Below, one piece after another: positions 14,859 to 24,682 of a stretch of DNA of 64,000 nucleotides. Origin of the DNA: Pedobacter sp. AK013 (GTDB lineage Bacteria > Bacteroidota > Bacteroidia > Sphingobacteriales > Sphingobacteriaceae); the NCBI RefSeq assembly GCF_014205835.1, contig NZ_JACHCQ010000001.1, forward strand, positions 1 through 64,000. Direction: 5' to 3'. The notes below the pieces were generated by a model. That model searched no databases and was not told where the DNA came from. It saw only the letters and a program-made list of their open reading frames with translations. Numbering within the stretch: position 1 is the first letter of the stretch; each line of letters opens with the position of its first letter. A program made the translations under genes and the position numbers.

Positions 14859-17321
14859 TTACAGACTTAAAATCTGTATATCGGTAAAGTTTTTATTGCA
14901 TTTAAAATGCAGGATATTCTGATCATCTGTATAAAAATCTTTCACCTCTTTATTATCGATAATGATCTTTTTCACCTGAAATTTTACGCCGATAACGTTA
15001 CAAACATAAAACTCGTAATTAGGCGTGTACAAACCTTCGTTACGCTGGTTCACTTTAATGGTCTGGGTATCGCCTTTTACAGTAAATTTCTTTTCCAGAT
15101 AAATATCCTGTTCGTAGGCAAATGTATCGCCATGATCTTCGTACATATATGAATTCACCTCATAATCACTATGATAGATATTCAATATCACTTCAGTAAT
15201 CGATTTTTCATCAACATACTGCATTACCGGATATTCTGGCAAAACGCTACCTGCCCTCACAAACATCGGCATACTGTCTATCTTGGCATCAACTGTGTAT
15301 TCGTTACCACCGTCGAGGATTTCGTTGGTCCAGAAATTATACCAGGTTCCTTTCGGAAGGTAAACTTTTCTAGAAATTGCACCCTGCTCTAAAACCGGGC
15401 ATATCAATAGTTTATCACCATAGCAAAATTCATCCTGACGAAAACTGTTGCTGATATTTTCCTGCTCAAGCATCACCAGCGGCCTTAAAATAGGGAAACC
15501 ATAACGATGATGCTCCCAGAAAACCGAATACAGATACGGCATTAAGCGGTACCTTAATTCGATAAACTTACGGTTAATATCTTCAAAAAACTGGCCAAAG
15601 CTCCAGGGTTCGCGTTCGGCAGTATCGCCGGCAGAGTGTGCACGCATAAAAGGAGAAAATGTACCGAGCTGGATCCAACGGGTAAACAATTCGCCATCAG
15701 GCTCACCGCTAAACCCACCAATATCTGTTCCACAGAAAGGCACGCCAGAAACGGATAAGCGCTGACACTGGATATTTCCAATTTTTAAATGCTCCCAGGT
15801 TGCAATATTATCCCCCGTCCAAACACTTGCGTAACGCTGCATGCCCGAATACCCAGCTCTTGTAATGGTAAACGGACGTTTATTGCGCATTAGTTTTTTT
15901 AATCCCTCGTAGGTTGAACGCACCATCTGCATACCATAAATATTATGTGCTTTACGGTGCGAGCCGCGGTAACCATCATAATTATGACGAACATCGTTAG
16001 GGAAGGTTCCTGAACCGAACACAGCTGGTTCATTCATATCGTTCCAAAAACCTGCAACCCCCATATCAACCAATTCTTTATATAAATTACCCCACCAGCT
16101 CCGTACTTTTGGATTGGTAAAATCGGGAAACTGACAACGGCCTGGCCAAACATGTCCTTCCATATAATAATCGTCGCTACGGCGACAGAAAAATCTTTTC
16201 TCCTTACCTTCTTTAAAAACCCAGTAATCGTCATCTACCTTAATTCCCGGATCGATCATGACCACTGTTTTAAAGCCATCATCAGAAAGCTCTTTAATCA
16301 TTCTCCGCGGGTCTGGAAAGTACTTTTTATTCCAGGTAAAACAGCGGTAGCCATCCATGTAATCAATGTCCAGATAAATGGCATCGCAAGGAATTTTACG
16401 TTCCCTGAACTGTTTGGCTATTTCTTTAACTTTTGTTTCAGGATAATAACTCCAACGGCATTGCTGATAGCCCAAAGTCCATTTTGGAGGCATCGGGTGT
16501 GTTCCCGTTAAAGTTGCATAACGTTTAACCACGTCCATAATATGTGGCCCGTGGATATAATAGTACTGCAGTTCTCCGCCATCGGCCCAGAAACTGGTTT
16601 TATTTACATCTTCAGAACCGAAATCGAAATACGATTTAAAGGTATTATCGAAAAAGATACCGTAGGCAGCCTGATTATGCAAACCAATATAGAAAGGTAT
16701 AGTACGGTAAAGTGGGTCTTGATTCCAACCGAAAGAGTAAGCATCGGTATTCCAGTTTTCGAAGCGCCTGCCGCGCAGATTAAAATTGCCAGATTTATCA
16801 CCCAAACCGAAGAAATTTTCTTCAGGATGGCATTTTTTGGTTGCGTAAATATAATAACCACCAAAATCTACATTTTCTTCCCAGTGCATAGAATTGGCCT
16901 CATCAACCATTACCACGTTGGTAATATTATCAGAAAAGGAAATATGGAAATTTGCTTTTTCTATTTTACAGGTTACCGCATGAGTAGAAATGGTGAAATG
17001 ATCGTCGTGTTCCTGCATTTTAAAAACAGAAACTTTCTGGTCTACCTCAGGTACTGCATAAGAGAAATCATCCAAGAAAACGCCATGTGGTGCTAATCTT
17101 ACCCTAATAATATCATCGCTTACCACCCGAACCTCTACTCTTGCATCTCCATCAGAAAAATAAAAACGGTTACCTTCCTTTTTTACTTTTTTAACTGCAC
17201 CAAGGTATTGTTTAACAATTGGTTTTACCGATATATCAACTGGATTGTTTAAATGCTGTATTTCTTGCTCCTTTTCGACCAGATCGCTTGCCTCATTAGG
17301 TTTGTCGTTTTGCGCTTCCAT
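14859..17321 (-). CDS. Glycoside hydrolase family 31 protein (alpha-glucosidase-like)
   Basis: The protein has 820 residues from ATG 17321. It has an N-terminal galactose-mutarotase-like beta-sandwich (to about 250) and a GH31 barrel containing WNDMNEPAVFG with the nucleophile Asp at about 428, and WTGDNIATWEHL with the acid/base Asp. Beta-sandwich domains follow (KVYLPKGTWYNFWT). GH31 enzymes of this type release glucose from the non-reducing ends of alpha-glucans. No signal peptide is present (MEAQNDKPNEAS is polar), so it acts in the cytoplasm. This suits maltodextrin or glycogen turnover beside glgB. Alpha-xylosidase activity cannot be excluded from the sequence alone. Confidence 0.9.
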   Translation of the reverse strand: MEAQNDKPNEASDLVEKEQEIQHLNNPVDISVKPIVKQYLGAVKKVKKEGNRFYFSDGDARVEVRVVSDDIIRVRLAPHGVFLDDFSYAVPEVDQKVSVFKMQEHDDHFTISTHAVTCKIEKANFHISFSDNITNVVMVDEANSMHWEENVDFGGYYIYATKKCHPEENFFGLGDKSGNFNLRGRRFENWNTDAYSFGWNQDPLYRTIPFYIGLHNQAAYGIFFDNTFKSYFDFGSEDVNKTSFWADGGELQYYYIHGPHIMDVVKRYATLTGTHPMPPKWTLGYQQCRWSYYPETKVKEIAKQFRERKIPCDAIYLDIDYMDGYRCFTWNKKYFPDPRRMIKELSDDGFKTVVMIDPGIKVDDDYWVFKEGKEKRFFCRRSDDYYMEGHVWPGRCQFPDFTNPKVRSWWGNLYKELVDMGVAGFWNDMNEPAVFGSGTFPNDVRHNYDGYRGSHRKAHNIYGMQMVRSTYEGLKKLMRNKRPFTITRAGYSGMQRYASVWTGDNIATWEHLKIGNIQCQRLSVSGVPFCGTDIGGFSGEPDGELFTRWIQLGTFSPFMRAHSAGDTAEREPWSFGQFFEDINRKFIELRYRLMPYLYSVFWEHHRYGFPILRPLVMLEQENISNSFRQDEFCYGDKLLICPVLEQGAISRKVYLPKGTWYNFWTNEILDGGNEYTVDAKIDSMPMFVRAGSVLPEYPVMQYVDEKSITEVILNIYHSDYEVNSYMYEDHGDTFAYEQDIYLEKKFTVKGDTQTIKVNQRNEGLYTPNYEFYVCNVIGVKFQVKKIIIDNKEVKDFYTDDQNILHFKCNKNFTDIQILSL

Positions 17322-17533
17322 CCTTATTTATTCAAATTTTAAATTCATAGCTCTTAAACCGGGATGTGCTTAAGAAAGTACTATAATACAAATATTTTAT
17401 TAAAAGGAATCAAGCTTTTTTTCAAGGCCTGTTGATTAAAGTGTATTATTTACACTAAGACACACAAATGGGTTGATATAAAAACCCAAAAAAATAAACA
17501 AAAATGTTTATAAATTTTTGCTTATTTTTGAAT

Positions 17534-18016
17534 ATGGAAAATTTGATCAGTAAGTTTAAAGGCATTCACCCTGGCCTTATACTGGAACGGGAGCTAAAAA
17601 AAAGGAGACTTAAAAAAGGCCCGTTGGCGCTTTCTTTAAACGAATATCCTCAAACCCTAAGTGATATTACAAAAGGTAAAAGAGGAGTAACCGCTTCACT
17701 TTCCATTAAATTAGATCAAATTTTGGGTTTAGAAGAGGGCAGCATGCTAATACTCCAGGCTTACTATGAGATACAGAAAGAAAAAGATAAACGGAATGCA
17801 TCCGATAAACCCAATTTATCAATTCTCAGAAAGATTCTTTTTTGGGATACCGATTTTGATAAAATAAACTGGAAAAGTCAATACCAATCTGTTATTCAAA
17901 GAGTATTGGAGCGAGGAAATAGTGATGAAAAAAATGAACTAATTAGATATTACGGACAAGATTTGGTGAATAAAGTAGCCGCCAATAGTACTAACCGAAT
18001 CGTTCGGGATATCTAA
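17534..18016 (+). CDS. HTH antitoxin-like protein, partner of AbiEii
   Basis: The start is taken at ATG 17534 (MENLISKFKGIHPG), giving 160 residues; an earlier ATG at 17504 would add ten hydrophobic residues and overlap promoter-like sequence. Residues about 8-70 form a helix-turn-helix of the HigA/XRE kind (GIHPGLILERELKKRRLKKG ... LSDITKGKRGV). The rest is charged and unassigned. It lies seven bases before a nucleotidyltransferase-type toxin gene. An inverted repeat CAAAAAT/ATTTTTG (17499-17520) and a TATTTTTG (17523-17530) precede it and could serve autoregulation. Confidence 0.75.
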   Translation: MENLISKFKGIHPGLILERELKKRRLKKGPLALSLNEYPQTLSDITKGKRGVTASLSIKLDQILGLEEGSMLILQAYYEIQKEKDKRNASDKPNLSILRKILFWDTDFDKINWKSQYQSVIQRVLERGNSDEKNELIRYYGQDLVNKVAANSTNRIVRDI

Positions 18017-18023
18017 AAATAAA

Positions 18024-18686
18024 ATGATGCATTGGAATACTGTAAATGAAACCTTAAAAAGCTGCTTGCTTGAGCTTATGCAAGCAAAAGAGCTATCTGA
18101 ATTTCGATTGGTTGGCGGAACAGCGCTGAGCCTTTATCTTGGTCATCGTTTATCAGTCGACATTGATCTTTTTACTGATGCAAAATATGGATCAATTGAC
18201 TTTGATCGAATTGAAAAGTTACTAAGAAATAAGTTCGCCTTCGTTCAAGGTGATTTTGGTCAATTTGCAGGTTTAGGAAAGTCTTATATTATCGGCACAC
18301 ATAAGGATAATATTATTAAGCTAGATCTCTTTTACAGCATGGATCCCTTTTTTGAAGATTTTGCAGATCATGACGGCGTGCGTATGGCTACCATACCTGA
18401 AATCATTGCAATGAAAATAGATATTGTACAAAGAGGCGGCAGAAAGAAAGACTTTTGGGACTTACATGAATTGCTAAATGATTATAGTATAAATGATATG
18501 ATTGAACTTCATAAAAAACGTTTTGAATGGACTCATAATGAAGAAACGATCAGAAGAAACTTTACTAACTTTCTTCTAGCAGATAACGACTTCGATCCAA
18601 TATGTTTAAAAGGAAAAATATGGGAGTTCGTTAAAGAAGATTTAACAGAAGCGGTTGATAGTAGCAACAATAAATCGATCGTTTAA
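18024..18686 (+). CDS. AbiEii/AbiGii-type nucleotidyltransferase toxin
   Basis: The protein has 220 residues. The nucleotidyltransferase signature is visible: LVGGTALSLYLGHRLSVDIDLF, with GG at 31-32 and the metal-binding DID at 46-48, followed by KLDLF and by IPEIIAMKIDIVQRGGRKKDFWDL, the conserved K-D-x-x-D block of the AbiEii family. Characterised AbiEii toxins modify tRNA or other targets and arrest growth during phage infection; the paired gene silences them. The upstream HTH gene completes a type IV-like system. The HTH partner looks HigA-like rather than a standard AbiEi, so the pairing is somewhat non-canonical. Confidence 0.85.
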   Translation: MMHWNTVNETLKSCLLELMQAKELSEFRLVGGTALSLYLGHRLSVDIDLFTDAKYGSIDFDRIEKLLRNKFAFVQGDFGQFAGLGKSYIIGTHKDNIIKLDLFYSMDPFFEDFADHDGVRMATIPEIIAMKIDIVQRGGRKKDFWDLHELLNDYSINDMIELHKKRFEWTHNEETIRRNFTNFLLADNDFDPICLKGKIWEFVKEDLTEAVDSSNNKSIV

Positions 18687-18699
18687 ACAGCACAAAAAA

Positions 18700-18724
18700 G
18701 CCCCCTGTACATGATACAGAGGGC
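18700..18724 (-). terminator. Rho-independent terminator of the TonB-dependent receptor
   Basis: CCCTGTA and TACAGAGGG arms within 18700-18724 form a stem with a short CATGA loop. On the minus strand it is followed by six T. It lies 22 bases after the receptor's stop, and between convergent genes it can serve both strands. Confidence 0.8.
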
Positions 18725-18745
18725 CACTCAAAACTCAATATTTTA

Positions 18746-21670
18746 CTATGGGTTAAAAGTTAATCCAATATAGTAGATTGCCCCAGCCGATGGGTTACCA
18801 TAAGAAGTGAAATAATATTTATTTAGTACGTTAGAACCGCCAAGTTTAACAATTGATTGTACCGAAGGTATTCTTAAACTTAACTGTGCATCTAAAGAGC
18901 TATATGCAGGTACCTGGCCTGAGGCAAAAGAAGAATTCCAGTAGAATTGATCTTGCCAACGGTAGGCTAAATTAAAACCAAAGTTTTTAATAATTTCTTT
19001 ATTGCCAAAACCCAGATTGTAACGGATTTTTGGAGTATTGAAATCGTTGATGTAGTTAACCGGCAAATCGCCTATTTTATTATAAGATACGTTACCACTT
19101 ATGGTGTATTTACCTACTAAATAATCTAAACCTAAAGCTGCACCGTAAGAGGTTACTTTACCTTCTGCATTAACCGGAACACCGAATTTCACAAAGCTTC
19201 CACCCACATTTTGATAAACATCAACTGCGGTAATAAAGTCTTTGTAAATGTTATAGTAACCATAAACATCAACCAATAAATTAGGAAGAAGCAATCCTTT
19301 ATAACCTAACTCGTAAGATTGAACGCTCTCTGGGCGAACACCTTTTGTATCAAAAGTGTATTGTTGCAACAACGCCGGGTTAGGCGTACCTGTTGCAGCT
19401 GCAGATGCTAAAAATGCCCGGTAACTTACATCAGTAAACGCTTTATTGTTATCAAGATGATATTTATCGAACATAATTTCTGGCAAACCACCGATTAATC
19501 TTTGAGAACCTCCCCCAACTGAAAGGTCGATATATTGATTTTGCGTAGTTGGGTTACGGTAACCTGTTTGATATGAAACCCTGATGTTGTTGTTTTTGGC
19601 AACAGTGAATACCCCGGTTACCCTTGGTGTAAACCGACCTTCGAAATTCTGGCTCTTATCATAACGGCCAGCAAAAGTAAATTTAACTTTATCGTTAAAG
19701 AGTTTTTTACCTATTTGTGCAAATGCACCATATTCTTTAATGTTGATAGATTCGTTTAAATCATTAAAAATTGTTCCAGCAGAATTTAGATCATATAAAC
19801 GATAAGATGCGCCCACCTGAAATTCGACCACTTTATCGAAAAGGTTGGTAAAGTTGTACATACCTTCGTAGTGATATAGATTTGACTTATCATCGAATTT
19901 TGCGCCGTAAACACTTTTTGAAGGATCAACAGAATTAATACTTGTTGCACTGATCGTGGTATTCATCACTTTATCTTTTGCAACTTCAAATTGTGGACTA
20001 CCAGGCTCAAAACGGCCTTGATTGGCAACTCCTCTTGCAAATGCATGTGCGGCAGCATCACTCTGCCCAGCGGCTCTTGCACCAACATAGTTGCCAATAT
20101 ACTGCGGAAACCAGCTTGTTGAAGGTTTAGATATTTCGTTAATATAACTACCCAAAATAGAAGAAATATAAGAATCGCCCGAACGCTCCTGGGTAGTATA
20201 AGCTTTTACAAAAAAATCTTCACCCTTTATCTCTAATTTATACTGGCCAATATTAAAGTTACGCAAAGAATAACGGTCAGAACCAGTATAAACTGAAGTT
20301 CCGGTACCCCAATTGGCCAATGCTACAGCCTGAACGGTATTACTAATATTGTAATATAATGCACCTGATGCTTTTAACGATTTTGTGTTATAATCAACCA
20401 GATTTTCTTCATTATAGCCTGTTCTGGAAATATTCTGATCAGGAATTAAACCTGCTTTCAAGCCCACGTAAAAAGGAAAATAATTTTGTACCGGAGCACG
20501 CAATGCGGATGGTAAGCCAGCTAAAAAGCCTGCCTGTTGTGCTGCATTTGGAATAGCAGCACCAAAAGCGCCATCCATTAAGGTTTTAATATTTGGTATT
20601 GCGCCGCCTGAACCTGCATTTATACCTGCAATAGTTGCATTTTGAACACTTAAAGCTACGTTCCGCATATTCTGGCTCACTTCGTCACCGTAGCTATTTA
20701 TCCCATCATAATTTGGATCACTGTTTCTATCACCACCTTTTACGCTTCTGGAGACCCGATCGAAATTCGAATAGTTATTCCCGATCCAATCTTTGGCCTG
20801 AAGAAATGAAAATGCAGCTTTTACACCAAATTTATTGTTCCATGATTTTGCCATACGCACATCCAACTGGTTGAAAGGCTGTACACTGCTATTATCATCG
20901 TTAACGTGGTTTATCCCTGTTTTATACTGAAAACTTGCTCCAGGATATTTAAAAGGATCTTTCGAGGTCATTAATAAGGTACCATTAATACCACCCGCGC
21001 CATAAAGAGCAGATGAAGCACCCGGTAAAAGCTCTACATTGTCTACATCTAGCTCGGTAATCCCTACTATATTACCAACCGAGAAATTCAGTCCTGGCGC
21101 CTGGTTATCCATTCCATCAATATATTGGTTAAAACGGGTATTACCGTTTGAATTGAAACCACGGGTATTAATCGATTTGAAAGTTAAACTCTGCATACTG
21201 CTTTCTACACCTTTCATATTGTTCAGGGCATCGTAAAATGATGGTGCAGCGATTTCCCTGATGGTAGCGGCACTCATCCGTTCGATAGAAACCGGTGATT
21301 CTAATATACGCTCGGGTGTACGTGATGCCGAAACAACCACATCCCCTCCCAAAACCACTGCTGTTTCGAGTTCCAGATTAATTCCCGTAGCATTCCCGGT
21401 AATCTGTTGTTCTACTGTACCATAGCCTACGTAAGACGCCACCAGCGTAAAAGGAACTTTTGCTGCTGTGGTAAAAGTAAAACTACCGTTACTTGTGGAG
21501 GCTGTACCGCCAGATTGACCTTTGATGGTTAAACTAACTCCTGCTAGCCCTTCTTTCGATTGCTTATCTTTTACGGTACCGCTTACCGTAATACTCTGTG
21601 CCTGTGCCGCGATATTGCCTGCGTACACAAATAATAACACATAGAAGATCTGTGTAAAAATTCTGCTCAT
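18746..21670 (-). CDS. TonB-dependent receptor with carboxypeptidase-regulatory-like domain
   Basis: The protein has 974 residues with a signal peptide (to about residue 24, AAQAQ), a carboxypeptidase D regulatory-like beta domain (about 27-105, ITVSGTVKDKQSKEGLAGVS), a plug domain (about 115-240, VVVSASRTPERILESPVSIE and VELLPGASSALYGAGG), and a large 22-stranded barrel ending in an aromatic-rich strand (YYIGLTFNP). Receptors of this class import siderophores, vitamins, glycans or peptides across the outer membrane with TonB energy. No SusD partner is adjacent, which argues against a classical polysaccharide locus. The ligand is unknown. It has its own terminator and about 200 bases of upstream region shared with the divergent acylase gene. 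Confidence 0.93.
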   Translation of the reverse strand: MSRIFTQIFYVLLFVYAGNIAAQAQSITVSGTVKDKQSKEGLAGVSLTIKGQSGGTASTSNGSFTFTTAAKVPFTLVASYVGYGTVEQQITGNATGINLELETAVVLGGDVVVSASRTPERILESPVSIERMSAATIREIAAPSFYDALNNMKGVESSMQSLTFKSINTRGFNSNGNTRFNQYIDGMDNQAPGLNFSVGNIVGITELDVDNVELLPGASSALYGAGGINGTLLMTSKDPFKYPGASFQYKTGINHVNDDNSSVQPFNQLDVRMAKSWNNKFGVKAAFSFLQAKDWIGNNYSNFDRVSRSVKGGDRNSDPNYDGINSYGDEVSQNMRNVALSVQNATIAGINAGSGGAIPNIKTLMDGAFGAAIPNAAQQAGFLAGLPSALRAPVQNYFPFYVGLKAGLIPDQNISRTGYNEENLVDYNTKSLKASGALYYNISNTVQAVALANWGTGTSVYTGSDRYSLRNFNIGQYKLEIKGEDFFVKAYTTQERSGDSYISSILGSYINEISKPSTSWFPQYIGNYVGARAAGQSDAAAHAFARGVANQGRFEPGSPQFEVAKDKVMNTTISATSINSVDPSKSVYGAKFDDKSNLYHYEGMYNFTNLFDKVVEFQVGASYRLYDLNSAGTIFNDLNESINIKEYGAFAQIGKKLFNDKVKFTFAGRYDKSQNFEGRFTPRVTGVFTVAKNNNIRVSYQTGYRNPTTQNQYIDLSVGGGSQRLIGGLPEIMFDKYHLDNNKAFTDVSYRAFLASAAATGTPNPALLQQYTFDTKGVRPESVQSYELGYKGLLLPNLLVDVYGYYNIYKDFITAVDVYQNVGGSFVKFGVPVNAEGKVTSYGAALGLDYLVGKYTISGNVSYNKIGDLPVNYINDFNTPKIRYNLGFGNKEIIKNFGFNLAYRWQDQFYWNSSFASGQVPAYSSLDAQLSLRIPSVQSIVKLGGSNVLNKYYFTSYGNPSAGAIYYIGLTFNP

Positions 21671-21867
21671 AAACGATTGTTAATTTGGTTGTTTGTATTA
21701 TTAGTTATATAAACTTAAATTCTTTTTTTGAATTAAACAAATTATGTTAGCATAATAATTTCAATTCCAAATTATAATTTTGATTGATATACAGTTTGTT
21801 GTATTTTGCATTAAACATAAACCGTCATTTTGCCCTATCTTAGCAAAAGACTTGTTAGCTAACCATT

Positions 21868-24297
21868 ATGAATAAAATTAAAGCCCTGTTCTGCATCATC
21901 ATTCCGATAGCATTAGCTTTTTTATTTAACACCAAATTAGGTAATACACCTCCACTGTTAAAATTCCTAAATCCTTTTATGGGTTTCTGGCAAAATGCAG
22001 AAAACAATCATTTTATGTTTAACCATAAAACGAAGATTAAAGGAGCAATAGATAAAATCGAAATCGTTTTTGACGACCGCATGATCCCACATATTTTTGC
22101 TCAGAATGATCACGATCTGTATCTGGCACAAGGTTATGTTACCGCCATGCACCGTCTTTGGCAAATGGATTTCCAGACCCGTTTTGCCGCTGGAAGAATT
22201 AGTGAAGTTGTGGGCGATAAAGCCATTGAGGTAGACCGCTATCAGCGCCGGATGGGCATGGTTTATGGTGCAGAAAACTCTTTAAAGGGTATGATGGCCG
22301 ATCCCAAAGCAAAAGAAATGATCTTAGCCTATACCGAAGGGATTAATGCTTATATTAAAACACTTTCTAAAGCCAATTATCCACTAGAATACAAAATACT
22401 CGATTTTAAACCAGAAAACTGGACGCCTGTAAAATGTGCTTTGCTCTTAAAACAGATGTCGGCAGTGCTGGCTATGGGTTCTGATGAATTTTACATGACC
22501 AATATCCTGAAAAAATTTGGCCCCGAGGTGACCAAAAATCTTTTTCCGGATTACCCATTTCGCGAAGACCCGATCATCCCCGTTGGCACAAAATGGAACT
22601 TTTCTCCCTTAGCAACACCTAAACCGCCAGAAAGCTTCACTCAGGCTCAAACCGGCGATGTTAAAACAACCGAAAAAGTAGAGGGTATTGGCAGTAATAA
22701 CTGGGCATTATCTGGCGCCAAAACCGCATCAGGATACCCGATCTTAGCCAACGATCCGCATTTAGATTTAACGCTTCCATCAATCTGGTACCAGATTCAA
22801 CTACATGCACCTGGTGTAAATACCTACGGTGTTTCCTTACCTGGTGCCCCAGGTGTAATTATTGGCTTTAACCAGAAAATAGCATGGGGCGTAACTAATG
22901 TTGCTGCTGATGTGCTCGATTTTTATCAGATCAAGTTTAAAGATTCTACCCATAATGAATATTGGTATAACAATAAATGGAAAGCCACAACAAAAAGGCT
23001 GGAAACAATTAAAATACGTGGAGGGAAAGATGAAGTAGATACGGTTTATTACACTCACCATGGCCCGGTGGTATATTTCCAGAAACCAAAATACGGTAGA
23101 GCCGACAATGTACCTGTTGGTGATGCCTTAAGATGGATTGCACATGATGAATCGAACGAACTCATGACTTTTTATTATCTCAACCGGGGTAAAAATTATA
23201 ACGACTATCGCAAAGCCTTAACTTTTTACACGGCACCCGCACAGAACTTCGTTTTTGCAAGTGTAGATAATGATATCGCCATTACACCAAATGGAAAATT
23301 CCCATTAAAATGGAAAGATCAGGGCAAATTTATACTGGATGGAACAGACCCTGCGTACGATTGGCAAGGATGGATCCCAAATGCACAGAATCCAACGGTT
23401 AAAAATCCGCCTCGCGGTTTTGTGAGCTCGGCCAACCAATCTTCTACAGACACCACTTATCCATATTACATTAACTGGGAATTTGCACCTTACGAACGCG
23501 GAAAAAGGATTAACGACAGATTAACTGCAATGAGCAAAGCCACCTTGGATAGCATCCGCTTAATGCAGACAGATAATTACAGCATTTTAGCACAAAACCT
23601 TGTTCCGGCTCTGTTACCTTTATTAAATAATGAGCAGTTAAATGCTACCCAAAAGGAAGCATTATCTTACCTCAGTAAATGGAATAAGCGTTATGATGCG
23701 CATGAAATTGCGGCCAGCGTATTCGAAATATGGACCAAACGTTTATCGTATGATATCTGGGCGGATGAATTTGAGGTAAAAGGAATCCCGATGCGTTATC
23801 CATCCCGCGACCGCACGGTGGAGATGATATTGAAAGAGCCGAATGCACCATGGTATGACAACATTCATACAGACAAAAAAGAAACACTTGCCGACCTGGT
23901 AAACGAATCGTTTAAATATAGCTGCGATAGTTTGGAAAGGCGTTTTGGGCCGATCAACAAAGATTGGGACTGGGCAAATGTAAAACAGAGCAATGTACCC
24001 CATCTGGCTAAAATACCTGGATTTGGATCGAAGATTTTACAGATCGGTGGCGCAAAATCGACCATTAACGCCCTTGGCGAAAGTAACGGACCATCATGGA
24101 GAATGGTAATCGAATTGGGTAAAATACCAAAAGGACATGGCGTTTATCCTGGCGGGCAATCGGGCAACCCTGGAAGTAAATTTTACGATAACATGCTCGA
24201 TACCTGGGCAAATGGTAAATTGTACGATCTATTTTATATGCAAAGCCCTGATGATAAATCGGGCACAATTATTTCTCGTTTAAAAATTTCTAAATAA
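21868..24297 (+). CDS. Penicillin acylase family (Ntn) hydrolase
   Basis: The protein has 809 residues. A hydrophobic N-terminus (about 4-22) acts as signal or anchor. The alpha-chain part (MIPHIFAQNDHDLYLAQGYV) precedes GIGSNNWALSG, where Ser at about residue 276 is the expected beta-chain N-terminal nucleophile after autocatalytic cleavage. NDPHLDL and the long beta-chain follow family order. Such enzymes hydrolyse amide bonds of penicillins, N-acyl-homoserine lactones or other acylated amines in the periplasm; the substrate here is unknown. A small membrane protein and a LuxE-like gene follow within six and about twenty bases, forming a likely operon. Confidence 0.9.
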   Translation: MNKIKALFCIIIPIALAFLFNTKLGNTPPLLKFLNPFMGFWQNAENNHFMFNHKTKIKGAIDKIEIVFDDRMIPHIFAQNDHDLYLAQGYVTAMHRLWQMDFQTRFAAGRISEVVGDKAIEVDRYQRRMGMVYGAENSLKGMMADPKAKEMILAYTEGINAYIKTLSKANYPLEYKILDFKPENWTPVKCALLLKQMSAVLAMGSDEFYMTNILKKFGPEVTKNLFPDYPFREDPIIPVGTKWNFSPLATPKPPESFTQAQTGDVKTTEKVEGIGSNNWALSGAKTASGYPILANDPHLDLTLPSIWYQIQLHAPGVNTYGVSLPGAPGVIIGFNQKIAWGVTNVAADVLDFYQIKFKDSTHNEYWYNNKWKATTKRLETIKIRGGKDEVDTVYYTHHGPVVYFQKPKYGRADNVPVGDALRWIAHDESNELMTFYYLNRGKNYNDYRKALTFYTAPAQNFVFASVDNDIAITPNGKFPLKWKDQGKFILDGTDPAYDWQGWIPNAQNPTVKNPPRGFVSSANQSSTDTTYPYYINWEFAPYERGKRINDRLTAMSKATLDSIRLMQTDNYSILAQNLVPALLPLLNNEQLNATQKEALSYLSKWNKRYDAHEIAASVFEIWTKRLSYDIWADEFEVKGIPMRYPSRDRTVEMILKEPNAPWYDNIHTDKKETLADLVNESFKYSCDSLERRFGPINKDWDWANVKQSNVPHLAKIPGFGSKILQIGGAKSTINALGESNGPSWRMVIELGKIPKGHGVYPGGQSGNPGSKFYDNMLDTWANGKLYDLFYMQSPDDKSGTIISRLKISK

Positions 24298-24303
24298 GTT
24301 AAA

Positions 24304-24663
24304 ATGGTTTTCATCGTCATCGCAATAATCTGTTTTTTTCTGCAAATGATTGCCCCTTGGTGGGTTATCATTGTCATTTCTTTTGCTACCTGCGGCATTA
24401 TAGGCAAAACGGGCAAAATTGCTTTCTGGCAATCGTTCTTTGCCATTTTCTTATTATGGATCGGTTATGCCCTGTTTAAAAGCTTACCTAACGATAACCT
24501 GCTTGCAGGCCGGGTGGCTGTAATGACAGGTATAACGCTGTGGTGGGCACTATTATTGGTTACGGGATTTTTAAGCGGTTTGGTTGCCGGAATTAGCGGT
24601 TATTGTGGTTATCAGTTCCGTATGGCGATGTTAGCTAAAAAAACTGACGAGAAAATAGCATAA
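24304..24663 (+). CDS. Small multi-pass membrane protein
   Basis: The 119 residues hold about four hydrophobic segments (about 2-18, 20-38, 44-58, 74-100) and a lysine-rich C-terminus. It starts six bases after the acylase stop and probably shares its transcript. I do not recognise the family. Similar small proteins accompany acylase genes in related genomes as far as I recall, but I cannot confirm that here. Confidence 0.65.
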   Translation: MVFIVIAIICFFLQMIAPWWVIIVISFATCGIIGKTGKIAFWQSFFAIFLLWIGYALFKSLPNDNLLAGRVAVMTGITLWWALLLVTGFLSGLVAGISGYCGYQFRMAMLAKKTDEKIA

Positions 24664-24682
24664 TGCTTTGTACTTTTGCAGC

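Noticed and set aside
18746..24297. Polysaccharide utilisation locus
   Set aside because: The TonB-dependent receptor has no SusD partner and no adjacent glycoside hydrolase; the neighbour is an amide hydrolase.
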